This document shows positions 1-10,358 of a stretch of DNA of 59,209 bases, piece by piece. The notes below the pieces were generated by a model, which saw only the letters and a program-made list of their open reading frames with translations, was not told the origin of the DNA and did not search any database. The stretch's first letter is position 1. Each line of letters begins with the position of its first letter. Origin of the DNA: an uncultured beta proteobacterium. Lineage in GTDB: Bacteria; Pseudomonadota; Gammaproteobacteria; Burkholderiales; Rhodocyclaceae. The stretch lies in NCBI GenBank assembly GCA_903959855.1, contig CAJBYR010000138.1, positions 1-59,209 of the forward strand, read 5' to 3'. Position numbers and translations under genes: made by a program.

Positions 1-1083
1 GAACTGTTTCAGGTCGGCTTCGTTGGTGATCAGGGCGCGGTACTCGGCGGTGATGCGGTCACGTTCGGCGCGAACCTGCTCCGTCGGCCGGTCGATGCTG
101 GCGCCGGCCTTGAGCCTGCCGATGTAGGTCTGGATGCCGGACAGCGGCACGTCAAGGTTGTCGTTCCAGCTTCGGTCGGTATGGAACCAGCCGGTGCCGT
201 CGGAGATGTTGAACCACGGGAAGCGTGCCTTCTCGAAGGCGGCCAGCCATTCCGCGCCCCCGGGCAGCTTGCCGACGGCGGCCTTGGCAGATTCCCAATC
301 GCGATGTCCCATCACCGCCTGGTCGACACCCAGCGCAATCGCACTCTTCGCCAATTGCTTCAACTCGTCGTCGGGGCGGTACATGATCACGTCGATGCCC
401 GAGATCATCTGCGTGATGCGCTGCAGTGGAATGCTGGGGAACAGCTTCTGCGTGAAGTCCATGAAGAAGACATAGGCCGCATAGCCGAGGTTGAGGAACT
501 CGAAGTGGTATTGCCAGCACTTGATGCCGAGGTTGATCAGGTCGTCGTAGTTCTTGATCAGGTGGTAGCCCTTGGATTCGCCGAGCGCGTCCATCACCAC
601 CGAGATGTCCTCAAGGTCGGGCAGCGGCGAGATCTTCAGGTCCTCCAGTTCCTTGATGGTGGCCTCCATCTTGACTTTCCACTTGGCCTCCAGCGCATCC
701 CAGTTCTTGTAGTAGAAGCCGGCGCGCTCCATGAAATTTGGCACGCGGCTGCCGATTTCGGCACCGTCCTTGACCGGAACCGGCGAGATATAGACGTAGC
801 CGTTGATGATGCGGTGGTCGACGCCGCGCACCGGCGGAACCTGGAAGATGCGGTTGTTGAACTGCGACAGGGCGAGGAACCAGGCTTCGTCCCAGATGGT
901 GTCGAAGGGATACAGCGGCTCCGGATAGTGCAATCCGTCGTAGAACCAGAACGACTCCTTTTCGTACTGGTTACGCACCGGATCGTCGGTGACGAACTGG
1001 TACTGATACGGGTACATCCTCTCCCAGCCTTCGGTCCCGGGAATTGCCTTGGCCTTGACGTCGTGCGGAACTGGAAACTTCAT
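1..1083 (-). CDS. ppsA: Phenylphosphate synthase subunit 1-like protein (N-terminal part, cut by window start)
   Basis: The first 361 codons are present; the gene runs off the left edge. The protein starts MKFPVPHDVKAKAIPGTEGW and, from memory, closely matches the start of the larger phenylphosphate synthase subunit of Thauera and Aromatoleum. That enzyme phosphorylates phenol with ATP as the first step of anaerobic phenol degradation. The part carrying the catalytic phosphohistidine (PEP-synthase-like) would lie outside the window. The ATG at 1083 is preceded by AGGAG at a good distance. A sigma-54 promoter and two activator sites lie upstream, and the divergent neighbour is a XylR/DmpR-type regulator, which supports an aromatic-induced role. 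It could instead be a related PEP-utilising aromatic kinase subunit. Confidence 0.7.
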   Translation of the reverse strand, partial: MKFPVPHDVKAKAIPGTEGWERMYPYQYQFVTDDPVRNQYEKESFWFYDGLHYPEPLYPFDTIWDEAWFLALSQFNNRIFQVPPVRGVDHRIINGYVYISPVPVKDGAEIGSRVPNFMERAGFYYKNWDALEAKWKVKMEATIKELEDLKISPLPDLEDISVVMDALGESKGYHLIKNYDDLINLGIKCWQYHFEFLNLGYAAYVFFMDFTQKLFPSIPLQRITQMISGIDVIMYRPDDELKQLAKSAIALGVDQAVMGHRDWESAKAAVGKLPGGAEWLAAFEKARFPWFNISDGTGWFHTDRSWNDNLDVPLSGIQTYIGRLKAGASIDRPTEQVRAERDRITAEYRALITNEADLKQF

Positions 1084-1159
1084 TGAATGTCTCCTTCTGT
1101 AGTTGTTTTGAACTTCGGATTATTCGGTCCCGGTCATGTCCCGGAGCGAGGGACATAAC

Positions 1160-1174
1160 GCAAGGCCCGGGCCA
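1160..1174 (-). promoter_or_regulatory. Sigma-54 (-24/-12) promoter of the ppsA-like gene
   Basis: On the minus strand the sequence reads TGGCCC, five bases, then TTGC, with the invariant GG and GC at the required spacing. It sits about 77 bp upstream of the ppsA start codon, leaving a leader of about 65 nt. A sigma-54-dependent regulator is encoded divergently. Confidence 0.75.
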
Positions 1175-1290
1175 GCACTGCTTGATGCGGCGCCGCATTT
1201 CACGTTGCGCTGCCGCAGCCGGCACACGGCATCGACCGTTTCGACGCCGATGCGACGGATTTGCGCGCGCAGCAAAAATGACGAGCAGGA

Positions 1291-1313
1291 GTCGGCGCTG
1301 GTACTACGGCGAT
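1291..1313 (+). repeat. Dispersed 23-bp element, copy 1
   Basis: It begins GTCGGCGCTGG and ends TACGGCGAT, 20 of 23 matches to the consensus of the eight copies found here. It lies in the ppsA/regulator intergenic region and points towards the regulator gene. Confidence 0.6.
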
Positions 1314-1334
1314 GCGGCGGCGCGGAGTCGATGC

Positions 1335-1350
1335 TTGATCATTTGGTGAA
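1335..1350. promoter_or_regulatory. Upstream activator site 1 for the DmpR/XylR-type regulator
   Basis: TTGATCATTTGGTGAA agrees at 13 of 16 positions with the dyad TTGATCAATTGATCAA that I recall for DmpR/XylR upstream activating sequences. It lies about 170 bp upstream of the sigma-54 promoter, a normal enhancer distance. Confidence 0.55.
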
Positions 1351-1375
1351 AGAATCGCCACCTCAGGAGTGTCAT

Positions 1376-1391
1376 TTGATGTTTCGATCAG
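1376..1391. promoter_or_regulatory. Upstream activator site 2 for the DmpR/XylR-type regulator
   Basis: TTGATGTTTCGATCAG keeps the outer arms TTGAT and ATCA of the expected dyad. Its centre is 41 bp from that of site 1, close to four helical turns, so both would face the same side of the DNA. Confidence 0.45.
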
Positions 1392-1508
1392 CGCCGGCCG
1401 GCTTCCGGTATAACGATGACCGCAGGACTGTTTGACATCGATCAAGGCGAAGCGCAGCATCCCCGCGTAAAAGGCTGGGTTCCGGAGGAGACAACCGAGA
1501 GTGAGGCA

Positions 1509-3265
<1,757 letters not shown>

Positions 3266-3266
<1 letters not shown>

Positions 3267-3727
3267 TGGCGGCAAGCCTGCTGCCCGTGGTCGCCGCCTA
3301 CCTCGCCGCCCACAATGTCATGACACTGGCCACGCAAGGCCCGGATGGCCCGTGGGCCGCAGCCGTGTTCTATGCCGTTGACGGCGATTCCCTCATCTTC
3401 CTCTCATCACCAGCAACCCGGCACGCCCGCAACTTCGGGCACGACCGTCGCTGCGCTGCCACCATCCAGGACGACACCGCCGACTGGAAAGCCGTCAAGG
3501 GTATCCAGTTGGAAGGCAGCGTGGAGCTTCTGGAAGCTGATGCGGCAAGGGAAGCCCGCGCGCGCTATGCGGAAAAGTTTCCGCTGGTCGCTCCGCTGGT
3601 CGCGGTTCCTCCCTCCATTGCTGAAGCGCTGGCAAGGATCTCGTGGTACCGGCTGATACCGACGCGGATGTACTTCGTCGACAATTCCCGGGGTTTCGGC
3701 CATCGCGACGAGTATTCGGTGAGTTGA
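3266..3727 (+). CDS. Pyridoxamine 5'-phosphate oxidase-like (flavin split-barrel) protein
   Basis: A 153-residue protein of the PNPOx-like FMN-binding split-barrel fold: VMTLATQGPDGPWAAAVFY, then LIFLSSPATRHARN and a C-terminal WYRLIPTRMYFVDN strand. The ATG overlaps the regulator's stop (TGATG), so the two are translationally coupled. Such proteins bind FMN, F420 or heme, and the substrate cannot be read from the sequence. A link to phenol metabolism is inferred only from coupling. Confidence 0.7.
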
Positions 3728-3829
3728 CCTGGATCAAACGCAGGCGAGAAATGGAATAAGAATGTCATACCCGGCAGGTGCGTAGATGCCGTCGACTTGC
3801 TAAAGTCCCTCCCGGCGGAGGGAGGAGAG

Positions 3830-4543
3830 ATGGACGAGCTACGAGAAGACATCGAGCGGATGATTGCCGACGAAATGCGTTCGCATCATCAGGCCACCGG
3901 ACCATGGGTCAGGGCCATGGTCGAAACAGACGGCGACTTTGACCGTGCGCGCAAGCGCTACCGCGAGCTCAGGCTCGCCCAGCTGTGCGCTGCCCGCGAG
4001 GGTGATGGACTGCGGTGCGTTCGCACCGAGCTATGCCATGAACTCGAGCGACACAGCAAGGCAAGCATCTACAGCGTAATGGGGCTCAAGCCTGATGCCG
4101 CCGAGGGCGAAGTGGCCTCCGCCATCGCCCGCATCATCGTCAGTGGAAGCACGCTCGATGCCGAAGCGCGCTATGCCGTCGAAGTGCTGGGCAGTGAGGC
4201 CCGGCGGGCCGACTATGACCGCGACCTGTTACAGCAGTTGCGCAGTGGAAAGGTCATTCACGCTGCCGCGCCGCGTGTCGATCAGCGTGCCGCACCGCGC
4301 CGCGCTGAGCCTGCGAGGCGGTCGATGCGGGATGTCTGGCTCGGGCTCGGTGCGGTGTTTGTCGGGCTGACCTACCTCGGAACCGAGTACTACCGCGACA
4401 TCCGCAGCCAGGAGATCGCGCAGGAGGAGGCCGCGCGTCATGCGGCGATGGCCAATGTCCGGCGGACCGCCACCATGCCGGCGAACGAAAACAGATCCGT
4501 CCGCGCGGGTCCGGCCGTGCCGTTTGTGCAGGCCACACAGTAA
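3830..4543 (+). CDS. Membrane protein with degenerate J-domain-like segment
   Basis: 237 residues; the ATG at 3830 is chosen because a strong GGAGGGAGGAG ribosome site precedes it. The middle (about residues 80-140: SIYSVMGLKPDAAEGEV ... RADYDRDL) has the helical pattern of a DnaJ J-domain but no HPD motif, so it should not stimulate Hsp70 in the usual way. One transmembrane helix follows (DVWLGLGAVFVGLTYLG, about 181-197), then a short charged tail. The role is unknown; it may be a membrane-tethered co-chaperone relative. Confidence 0.55.
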   Translation: MDELREDIERMIADEMRSHHQATGPWVRAMVETDGDFDRARKRYRELRLAQLCAAREGDGLRCVRTELCHELERHSKASIYSVMGLKPDAAEGEVASAIARIIVSGSTLDAEARYAVEVLGSEARRADYDRDLLQQLRSGKVIHAAAPRVDQRAAPRRAEPARRSMRDVWLGLGAVFVGLTYLGTEYYRDIRSQEIAQEEAARHAAMANVRRTATMPANENRSVRAGPAVPFVQATQ

Positions 4544-4937
4544 ATGCTCCCGGGCTAGGCTGTAGGCGGAAAGCTACGCCAGCCAAATAAGTGCTGCGGC
4601 ATTTTGCCGAAATTGAGAAACGGCATTCCCGTCGGATAGAGGCGCTCGATGTTTGTGCGCCGAGTTTGACGCAATCAGAATATTGCACGCCTATGGCATG
4701 GTTCGGCGATTCGGGCACTGGCAATCGCCCGGAAGGCGCGCGCTATGGCGATCGCCAGAAACTCGACTATGCGGAAAGCCATATTTCGCCTGCGGTCAGG
4801 AAATGGGGTTCCGCGCGCAATCTGACGTAAAGAATGGCAATGGCATGGTTGTTGCTGGCGTAAAGGCCTGGTCGCGAGGAGGGTAGCCCCGCGATTTCAT
4901 CCAGGCATTCTGATCGAGGGAATCGGGAGCGCCAACA
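4544..4937. other. Intergenic region before the type I secretion operon
   Basis: About 390 bp without a convincing gene. Small open frames here have no recognisable motif. It presumably holds the promoter for the hlyB-like gene, but I see no clear -35/-10 pair with correct spacing and no terminator with a T-run. Confidence 0.5.
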
Positions 4938-7160
4938 TTGACAGACCAGAGCTTGCACCTGGCAGCGGAGGATTCGCCGGCGGACGCGTTGCCCGCATCG
5001 GTGAGGCCGCCGGTCGCCGCCCCGGAGGAAGCCCCCTTGGGGGATAGTGGCCTGCTCGGCCTGGTGATGCTGGCGCGCTTCCACAACATCGCCGCCGACG
5101 CCGACCAGCTGTCGCATGACTTCCGCGAGCCGGGCGAGGCCTTCGCTGTGCCGCAGATCCTGCTTGCCGCGAAGCAGCTCGGCCTCAAGGCAAAGCGGGT
5201 TGCCACTGCGCCTGCCCGCCTGGCGCAAACCCCGCTGCCGGCCCTGGCCATCGATCGGGACGGCAGCTTCGTCATCCTCGCCCGCGTCGATCAGGACAAG
5301 GTGTTGATCCAGGACCCGCGCCTCGAACGTCCGCAGGTGCTTTCACTGGCTGAATTCGAGGCGCGCTGGAGCGGCGAGCTGATCCTGTTCACCTCGCGCG
5401 CCTCGCTGGCCGGCGAATTGGCGAAGTTCGACTTCACCTGGTTCATCCCGGCGGTGGTCAAGTACCGAAAGCTGCTCGGCGAAGTCTTTCTGGTGTCCTT
5501 TGTGCTGCAGCTCTTCGCTCTGGTGACGCCGCTGTTCTTCCAGGTGGTCATGGATAAAGTTTTGTTGCATCGCGGCATGACCACGCTCGACGTGATCGCC
5601 ATCGGCCTGCTGGTGGTGATGGTCTTCGAAGTCGTGCTCTCCGGCATTCGCAGCTATGTATTCGCGCATACCACCAGCCGTATCGATGTCGAACTCGGGG
5701 CGCGGCTGTTCTGCCACTTGCTGAACCTGCCGCTGGCCTATTTCCAGGCCCGGCGCGTCGGCGACACTGTGGCGCGCGTGCGCGAACTCGAGAACATCCG
5801 CCAGTTCCTCACCGGCAACGCCATCACCCTGGTGCTGGACCTGCTGTTCTCGGTGGTCTTCATCGCCGTGATGCTGATCTACAGCGGCTGGCTGACGCTG
5901 GTGGTGGTGCTCTCGCTGCCTTGCTACATCCTGCTCTCAGTTGCCATCACGCCGCTGTTGCGCGCGCGCCTGCACGAGAAATTCAACCGTGGCGCCGAGA
6001 ACCAGGCTTTCCTGGTCGAGGCCATCAACGGCATCGACACCGTCAAGGCCATGGCCGTCGAGCCGCAGATGATGCGGCGCTGGGACAAGCAGCTCGCCGC
6101 CTATGTCGCCGCCGGCTTCCGTACCGCCACGCTATCCACCATCGCCCACGAAGGCGTCAGCCTGATCGGCAAACTGGTGACGCTGATCACCATGTGGCTG
6201 GGCGCCCGGCTGGTGATGGACGGCAGCCTGAGCCTGGGGCAGTTGATCGCCTTCAACATGCTCGCCGGCCGCGTGGCACAGCCGGTGATGCGCTTGGCGC
6301 AGCTGTGGACCGACTTCCAGCAGACCGGCATTTCAGTGCAGCGCCTGGGCGACATCCTTAACACCCGTACTGAGCTTTCCGGTGGCGCGGGGCAGGGTGC
6401 CCGTGCTGGTACCGCGCTGCCGCCTCTGGCCGGGCGCATCGAATTCGACAAGGTGGTGTTCCGCTACCGCCCCGACGGCACCGAGGTGCTACGCGGCATC
6501 GACCTCGCCATCCACCCCGGCGAGGTGATCGGCATCGTCGGCCGGTCAGGTTCGGGCAAGAGCACGCTGGCCAAGCTGGCGCAGCGCCTGTACGTGCCCG
6601 AGCGCGGCCGTGTGCTGGTGGATGGGATTGACCTTGCAATGGCCGACAGCTCCAGCCTGCGCCGCCAGATCGGCGTGGTGCTGCAGGAGAACATGCTGTT
6701 CAACCGCAGCATCCGCGACAACATCGCGCTGGCCGATCCCGGCCTGCCGATCGAAGCGGTGATGGCCGCCGCCAAGCTCGCCGGCGCGCACGACTTCATC
6801 CTCGAACTGCCCGAAGCCTACGACACCCCGGTGGGCGAGCATGGCGCCACGCTCTCCGGTGGCCAGCGCCAGCGTATCGCCATTGCAAGGGCGCTCATCG
6901 GCAACCCGCGCATCCTCATCTTCGACGAAGCCACCAGCGCGCTGGATTACGAATCCGAACGCATCATCCAGAACAACATGAAGGCGATCTGCCAGGGCCG
7001 CACGGTGATCGTCATCGCTCATCGGCTAAGCGCCGTGCGCGACGCCAACCGCATCATCGTCATCGACCGCGGCCAGATCGTCGAGCAGGGCTGTCATGCC
7101 GAGCTGCTGCGACATGAAGCCGGGCACTACTCGCGGTTGCACCGGATGCAACAGGGGTGA
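4938..7160 (+). CDS. Type I secretion ABC transporter (HlyB/CyaB family)
   Basis: 740 residues from a TTG start with GGGAG upstream. It reads along E. coli HlyB almost throughout: an N-terminal C39-like domain (about 38-155) in which the catalytic Cys is absent (DSGLLGL), so it docks substrate rather than cleaving it. A six-helix transmembrane domain follows ([16 protein letters not shown] onward). The nucleotide-binding domain has Walker [10 protein letters not shown], signature LSGGQRQR, Walker [13 protein letters not shown] and the H-loop IAHRLS. It should export RTX proteins with uncleaved C-terminal signals, here most likely the giant lipase/RTX protein. The adaptor gene hlyD follows but is separated by the GIY-YIG gene. 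The outer-membrane channel (TolC) must be encoded elsewhere. Confidence 0.92.
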   Translation: MTDQSLHLAAEDSPADALPASVRPPVAAPEEAPLGDSGLLGLVMLARFHNIAADADQLSHDFREPGEAFAVPQILLAAKQLGLKAKRVATAPARLAQTPLPALAIDRDGSFVILARVDQDKVLIQDPRLERPQVLSLAEFEARWSGELILFTSRASLAGELAKFDFTWFIPAVVKYRKLLGEVFLVSFVLQLFALVTPLFFQVVMDKVLLHRGMTTLDVIAIGLLVVMVFEVVLSGIRSYVFAHTTSRIDVELGARLFCHLLNLPLAYFQARRVGDTVARVRELENIRQFLTGNAITLVLDLLFSVVFIAVMLIYSGWLTLVVVLSLPCYILLSVAITPLLRARLHEKFNRGAENQAFLVEAINGIDTVKAMAVEPQMMRRWDKQLAAYVAAGFRTATLSTIAHEGVSLIGKLVTLITMWLGARLVMDGSLSLGQLIAFNMLAGRVAQPVMRLAQLWTDFQQTGISVQRLGDILNTRTELSGGAGQGARAGTALPPLAGRIEFDKVVFRYRPDGTEVLRGIDLAIHPGEVIGIVGRSGSGKSTLAKLAQRLYVPERGRVLVDGIDLAMADSSSLRRQIGVVLQENMLFNRSIRDNIALADPGLPIEAVMAAAKLAGAHDFILELPEAYDTPVGEHGATLSGGQRQRIAIARALIGNPRILIFDEATSALDYESERIIQNNMKAICQGRTVIVIAHRLSAVRDANRIIVIDRGQIVEQGCHAELLRHEAGHYSRLHRMQQG

Positions 7161-7207
7161 GGAATGAACATGCATAGATCGCCAAATACCGTCGCCAGAG
7201 AATGCCC

Positions 7208-7232
7208 CGTTCACCCTGAGCTTGTCGAAGGG
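7208..7232 (+). repeat. REP element (single)
   Basis: CGTTCACCCTGAGC followed by TTGTCGAAGGG, the core of the well-known REP family whose inverse reads TTCGACAGGCTCA. It lies between hlyB and the GIY-YIG gene. Confidence 0.75.
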
Positions 7233-7249
7233 CCGGATAAGGAGTCGCA

Positions 7250-7822
7250 ATGAGTTTCTGGGTCTACATCATCCGCTGCTCCGACGGCAGTTATTACACC
7301 GGCCACACGGACAACCTCGAAGGCAGGATCGCCCAGCATTCCTCGGGCGCCATTCCGAGTTGCTATACGTTCAGCCGTCGCCCGCTCGAATGCGTCTTCT
7401 CGCAAGACTTTCCCACACGCGAGGAAGCACTGGCCTCGGAGCAGCAGATCAAGGGTTGGGGTCGCAAGAAGAAGGAAGCGATGATTTGCGGCGACTGGGC
7501 GGAAGTCTCGCGTTTGGCCCATTCGTCGGTTCGCTCTGAGCCACTCGAAGCGCAGTTGGTGGTTCGACAGGCTCACCACGAACGGCAACCCCCCATTGTC
7601 GAAGGGCAGCACGAACGGCAACCCCCCGTTGTCGAAGGGCAGCATGAACGGCAAACCCCAGTTTCGCCGGGGGCTGACCACGAACGGCGAACCCCCGTTC
7701 GCCCTGAGCCTGTCGAAGGGCATTTCGACGAAGGGCAGTACGTGGTTCGACAGGCTCACCAAGAACGGCACATCCCCATTCGCCCTGAGCCCGTGGAAGT
7801 GGGACCGAGGGCAAAACTATGA
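7250..7822 (+). CDS. GIY-YIG nuclease-domain protein with REP-encoded C-terminal tail
   Basis: 190 residues. Residues 1 to about 85 are a small GIY-YIG domain (WVYIIRC ... YYTGHTDNLEGRIAQH), like the stand-alone YhbQ-type proteins that usually end near residue 90. Everything after about residue 93 is translated REP sequence: SEPLEA, VRQAHHER, VEGQHERQPP twice, RPEPVEG, VRQAHQER, RPEPVEV. The frame stays open through the whole REP cluster, and its TGA overlaps the hlyD ATG (ATGA). The tail is unlikely to be folded. The gene splits the hlyB-hlyD pair; its substrate is unknown. Confidence 0.8.
   Translation: MSFWVYIIRCSDGSYYTGHTDNLEGRIAQHSSGAIPSCYTFSRRPLECVFSQDFPTREEALASEQQIKGWGRKKKEAMICGDWAEVSRLAHSSVRSEPLEAQLVVRQAHHERQPPIVEGQHERQPPVVEGQHERQTPVSPGADHERRTPVRPEPVEGHFDEGQYVVRQAHQERHIPIRPEPVEVGPRAKL
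7528..7800. repeat. REP cluster (BIME-like), alternating orientation
   Basis: At least three full-length REP cores in both orientations: inverse (GGTTCGACAGGCTCACCACG at 7560 and a close copy at 7743), direct (CCGTTCGCCCTGAGC plus CTGTCGAAGGG at 7696). Degenerate direct copies lie at 7528 and 7775, and two short TTGTCGAAGGGCAGC repeats near 7597 and 7630. The array is fully inside the GIY-YIG reading frame and directly upstream of hlyD. It could form hairpins in the hlyB-hlyD transcript. Confidence 0.8.
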
Positions 7823-9252
7823 CCCAGGCCCTCACCCTCCGCCTGCAAGCCACACTCGACCTGTTGCGCCGCTATGCCGCCATCTTTGGCCAGCTCTGGA
7901 AAATCCGCAAGGAACTCGACCCGCCGCCGCGCTTGCCGCACGAGGCGGCTTTTCTGCCGGCAGCACTTGAACTGCAGGAAACCCCGGTCTCGCCCGCGCC
8001 GCGCATCGTGGCCTGGCTGTTGATTGCCTTTGCCGTGATCGCCCTGGTCTGGGCCATTTTCGGCCACATCGACGTGGTCGCCACGGCGCAGGGCAAGATT
8101 GTGCCCAACGCCGGCAGCAAGCTGATCCAACCGATCGAAACCGCCGCCGTCAAGGCCATTCACGTCATCGACGGCCAGGCGGTCAAGGCCGGGCAGGTGC
8201 TGGTCGAACTCGACGCCACCGTGGCCCGGGCCGACAGCACGCGCAGCGCCAACGACCTCGTTACCGCCCAGCTTCAGGCCGCCCGCAGCCGCGCGCTGCT
8301 GGCCGCGCTGGCCTCAGGCCGGGCACCGCGCATCGAATCCCCGTCAGGCATCGGGGTCGAGCGCGTCGCGCAGGAGCAGCGCATCCTCGACGGCCAGTAT
8401 GGCGAGTACCTGGCGCGCGCCGCCCGCATCGATGCCGAGATCGCCAAGCGCGAAGCCGAGCGTCGTTCCACCGAAGAGATCGTGCGCAAGCTCGAGCAAA
8501 CCGTGCCCATCGCCCGCCAGCGTGCCGAGGACTTCAAGGGCCTGGTGGACAAGAACTTCATCTCGAAGCACGGCTACCTGGAAAAGGAGCAGGTCCGCAT
8601 CGAACAGGAAGCCGACCTGCAAACCCAGAAAAGCCGGCTACGTGAACTCGCCCACGCAATCGACGAAGCCCGGGGCCAGCGTGCCGCCCTTACCGCTGAA
8701 ACCCGGCGCACGGCGCTGGATAGCCTCAACGAAGCGGAACAGAAAGGCACCGCCCACGGCCAGGAACTGCTCAAGTCCGACACCCGCGGCAAGCTCATGA
8801 CACTGACCGCGCCGGTGGATGGCACCGTGCAGCAACTGGCGATCCGCACCGTCGGCGGCGTGGTCACCCCGGCGCAGGCGCTGATGGTGATCGTGCCGAA
8901 AGACGACGCGCTGGAAGTTGAAGCCTTTCTGGAGAACAAGGACATCGGCTTCGTCGATGCCGGGCAGGAGGCCGAGGTCAAGATCGAGACCTTTCCCTTC
9001 ACCAAGTACGGCACCATCCCGGCCAAACTGACCCATGTCTCGCACGACGCCATCAACGACGAGAAGAGGGGCCTGATTTATTCCACCCGCGCCAAGCTGC
9101 AGCGCGCCACGATCCAGGTCGAAGACAAGACCGTGAACCTCACCGCCGGCATGGCGGTCAGCGTCGAGATCAAGACTGGCAAGCGGCGGGTTATCGAGTA
9201 CTTCCTGAGCCCGCTGCTGCAGCGGGGCAGCGAGAGTTTGAGGGAGCGGTGA
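7819..9252 (+). CDS. Type I secretion membrane fusion protein (HlyD family)
   Basis: 477 residues: a cytoplasmic N-terminus, one transmembrane helix (about 63-83, IVAWLLIAFAVIALVWAIFG), a lipoyl-like half-motif (GKIVPNAGSKLIQPIETAAV), a long coiled coil (about 130-300) and the C-terminal barrel ending NLTAGMAVSVEIKTGKRRVIEY. It bridges the HlyB-like ABC transporter and an outer-membrane TolC. The start overlaps the stop of the preceding GIY-YIG frame, so its translation may depend on reading through the REP tail. A degenerate copy of its 3' end lies about 1.6 kb downstream. Confidence 0.9.
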   Translation: MTQALTLRLQATLDLLRRYAAIFGQLWKIRKELDPPPRLPHEAAFLPAALELQETPVSPAPRIVAWLLIAFAVIALVWAIFGHIDVVATAQGKIVPNAGSKLIQPIETAAVKAIHVIDGQAVKAGQVLVELDATVARADSTRSANDLVTAQLQAARSRALLAALASGRAPRIESPSGIGVERVAQEQRILDGQYGEYLARAARIDAEIAKREAERRSTEEIVRKLEQTVPIARQRAEDFKGLVDKNFISKHGYLEKEQVRIEQEADLQTQKSRLRELAHAIDEARGQRAALTAETRRTALDSLNEAEQKGTAHGQELLKSDTRGKLMTLTAPVDGTVQQLAIRTVGGVVTPAQALMVIVPKDDALEVEAFLENKDIGFVDAGQEAEVKIETFPFTKYGTIPAKLTHVSHDAINDEKRGLIYSTRAKLQRATIQVEDKTVNLTAGMAVSVEIKTGKRRVIEYFLSPLLQRGSESLRER

Positions 9253-9320
9253 CGGCAATGACCATGACTAACCGCGCGACGCATTTTCTCGTCTCCGCAG
9301 CGAGCGGAGGCAAGCTTCCA

Positions 9321-9584
9321 TCAGGCCGAGCGCAATTCCTCACGGATGGTTTCGCGCACCACGTCGGCCATGGACAAGCCCAGTGCGTACTGCTTCAAGG
9401 CCTCGTTCATCATGGTCTGGTAGCTGCCACCACTGCTTTCGGCACGCGCCTTGAAGGCAGCAAGAACCGTGTTGTCGACACGCATGGTGATGCGAGTCTT
9501 TCCCGCCATCTCGGCCTGCAGTTTGGCCAGGTGTGGAACATCCTTGGCGCGCTTGGCGCGGCTGAAGTCGTATTCTTCACGCAT
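9321..9584 (-). CDS. brnA: BrnA-type antitoxin
   Basis: 87 residues. The C-terminal half has the BrnA ribbon-helix-helix pattern (KTRITMRVDNTVLAAFKARAE ... YQTMMNEALKQY). It overlaps the end of brnT by 8 bp, the usual toxin-first order of this type II module. It neutralises BrnT and is known in the family to repress its own promoter. Confidence 0.85.
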   Translation of the reverse strand: MREEYDFSRAKRAKDVPHLAKLQAEMAGKTRITMRVDNTVLAAFKARAESSGGSYQTMMNEALKQYALGLSMADVVRETIREELRSA

Positions 9585-9843
9585 AGCTTTTCACCTCTTT
9601 CCTGGTTGCCCTGCGGGCCGATATCAAGCGGATCGTCTCGTCGTCGCGCAAGGTGTAACACACCGTCAACAACCTTCCCGCCTGACTCATTCCCAGAAGG
9701 ATCAGGCGCAATTCATCCTTCGCGTCCGGATCGGGTCTTGCCAGGGCGAGTGGATCAAACAGGCACGACGCCGCTTCTTCGAACGCCACGCCGTGCTTTT
9801 TTAGATTGCCCGCAGCCTTCTTCGGATCGAACTCGATTCGCAT
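9577..9843 (-). CDS. brnT: BrnT-type ribonuclease toxin
   Basis: 88 residues of the BrnT fold: start MRIEFDPKKAAGNLKKHGV, central DELRLILLGMS, and the conserved end IRLISARRATRKEVKSY. It is an RNase toxin that stops growth when free of BrnA. A strong sigma-70 promoter lies so close that the transcript probably starts at or next to the ATG. Confidence 0.87.
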   Translation of the reverse strand: MRIEFDPKKAAGNLKKHGVAFEEAASCLFDPLALARPDPDAKDELRLILLGMSQAGRLLTVCYTLRDDETIRLISARRATRKEVKSYA

Positions 9844-9849
9844 CGCAAT

Positions 9850-9878
9850 ATCGTATGCACAAAAGAATGTACTGTCAA
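9850..9878 (-). promoter_or_regulatory. Sigma-70 promoter of brnTA
   Basis: On the minus strand TTGACA (perfect -35) is followed by exactly 17 bp and then TACGAT. The expected transcription start, about 7 nt beyond the -10 box, falls on the A of the brnT ATG at 9843, implying a leaderless or nearly leaderless mRNA. Confidence 0.7.
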
Positions 9879-9926
9879 GGCGGCCGTCTTGGCAGCATAC
9901 CGAGCAAGATAGTTGGCTTCAGCCGC

Positions 9927-10358
9927 TTACCGGGCGATATCGGACGCCCTCATAAACTCCTCAGCAGTCAGGATCGGGCAGGCCAGTTTGCCATTGAGAC
10001 TGAGCAAGTCTTTGTCCCCGCTGATCAGGGCATCGGCTTTCCCCGCGAGTGCCAACTCCAGAAAATGTACATCGAAGGTTTCCCGGCAGGGCGGCGTGGC
10101 CGGGGGCGGACCGGGTATGCGCACGGTTTTGCAATAAGGCAGATAGTCCGCCAGGAGCTCTTCCTGTTCATGCGCGGCCAGCTTGATTTTTGGGTAGGCA
10201 AGGGCGCGGATCAATTCGGCAACCGTGGCGCTCGATACCAGAGGCAGCAGGTGCTGGCCCTGCCAGGCCAGGCGCAGTGGTGCGAGACGACCGCCCGTGA
10301 ACACCAGCGCCGACAGCACCAGATTGGTGTCGATCACCTTCCGCGGGGAGCGCTTCAC
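9927..10358 (-). CDS. PIN-domain toxin (PIN_3/VapC-like)
   Basis: 143 residues from a GTG at 10358 that overlaps the antitoxin stop (GTGA). Early acidic motif VIDTNLVLSAL, then EL(I)RAL and the late acidic motif KADALISGDKDLL, as in PIN ribonucleases. The C-terminal ILTAEEFMR is typical of the 'putative toxin-antitoxin system toxin component, PIN family' group. The longer open frame upstream is non-coding relative to this start. Confidence 0.83.
   Translation of the reverse strand: MKRSPRKVIDTNLVLSALVFTGGRLAPLRLAWQGQHLLPLVSSATVAELIRALAYPKIKLAAHEQEELLADYLPYCKTVRIPGPPPATPPCRETFDVHFLELALAGKADALISGDKDLLSLNGKLACPILTAEEFMRASDIAR

Noticed and set aside
4666-4697. Possible promoter TTGACG ... TATGGC before the hlyB-like gene
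   Set aside because: The spacer is 20 bp, too long, and the -10 box is poor.
10308-10320. Partial 23-bp element in the PIN toxin gene
   Set aside because: Only the first 12 bases match and they encode the conserved PIN segment LSALVF.
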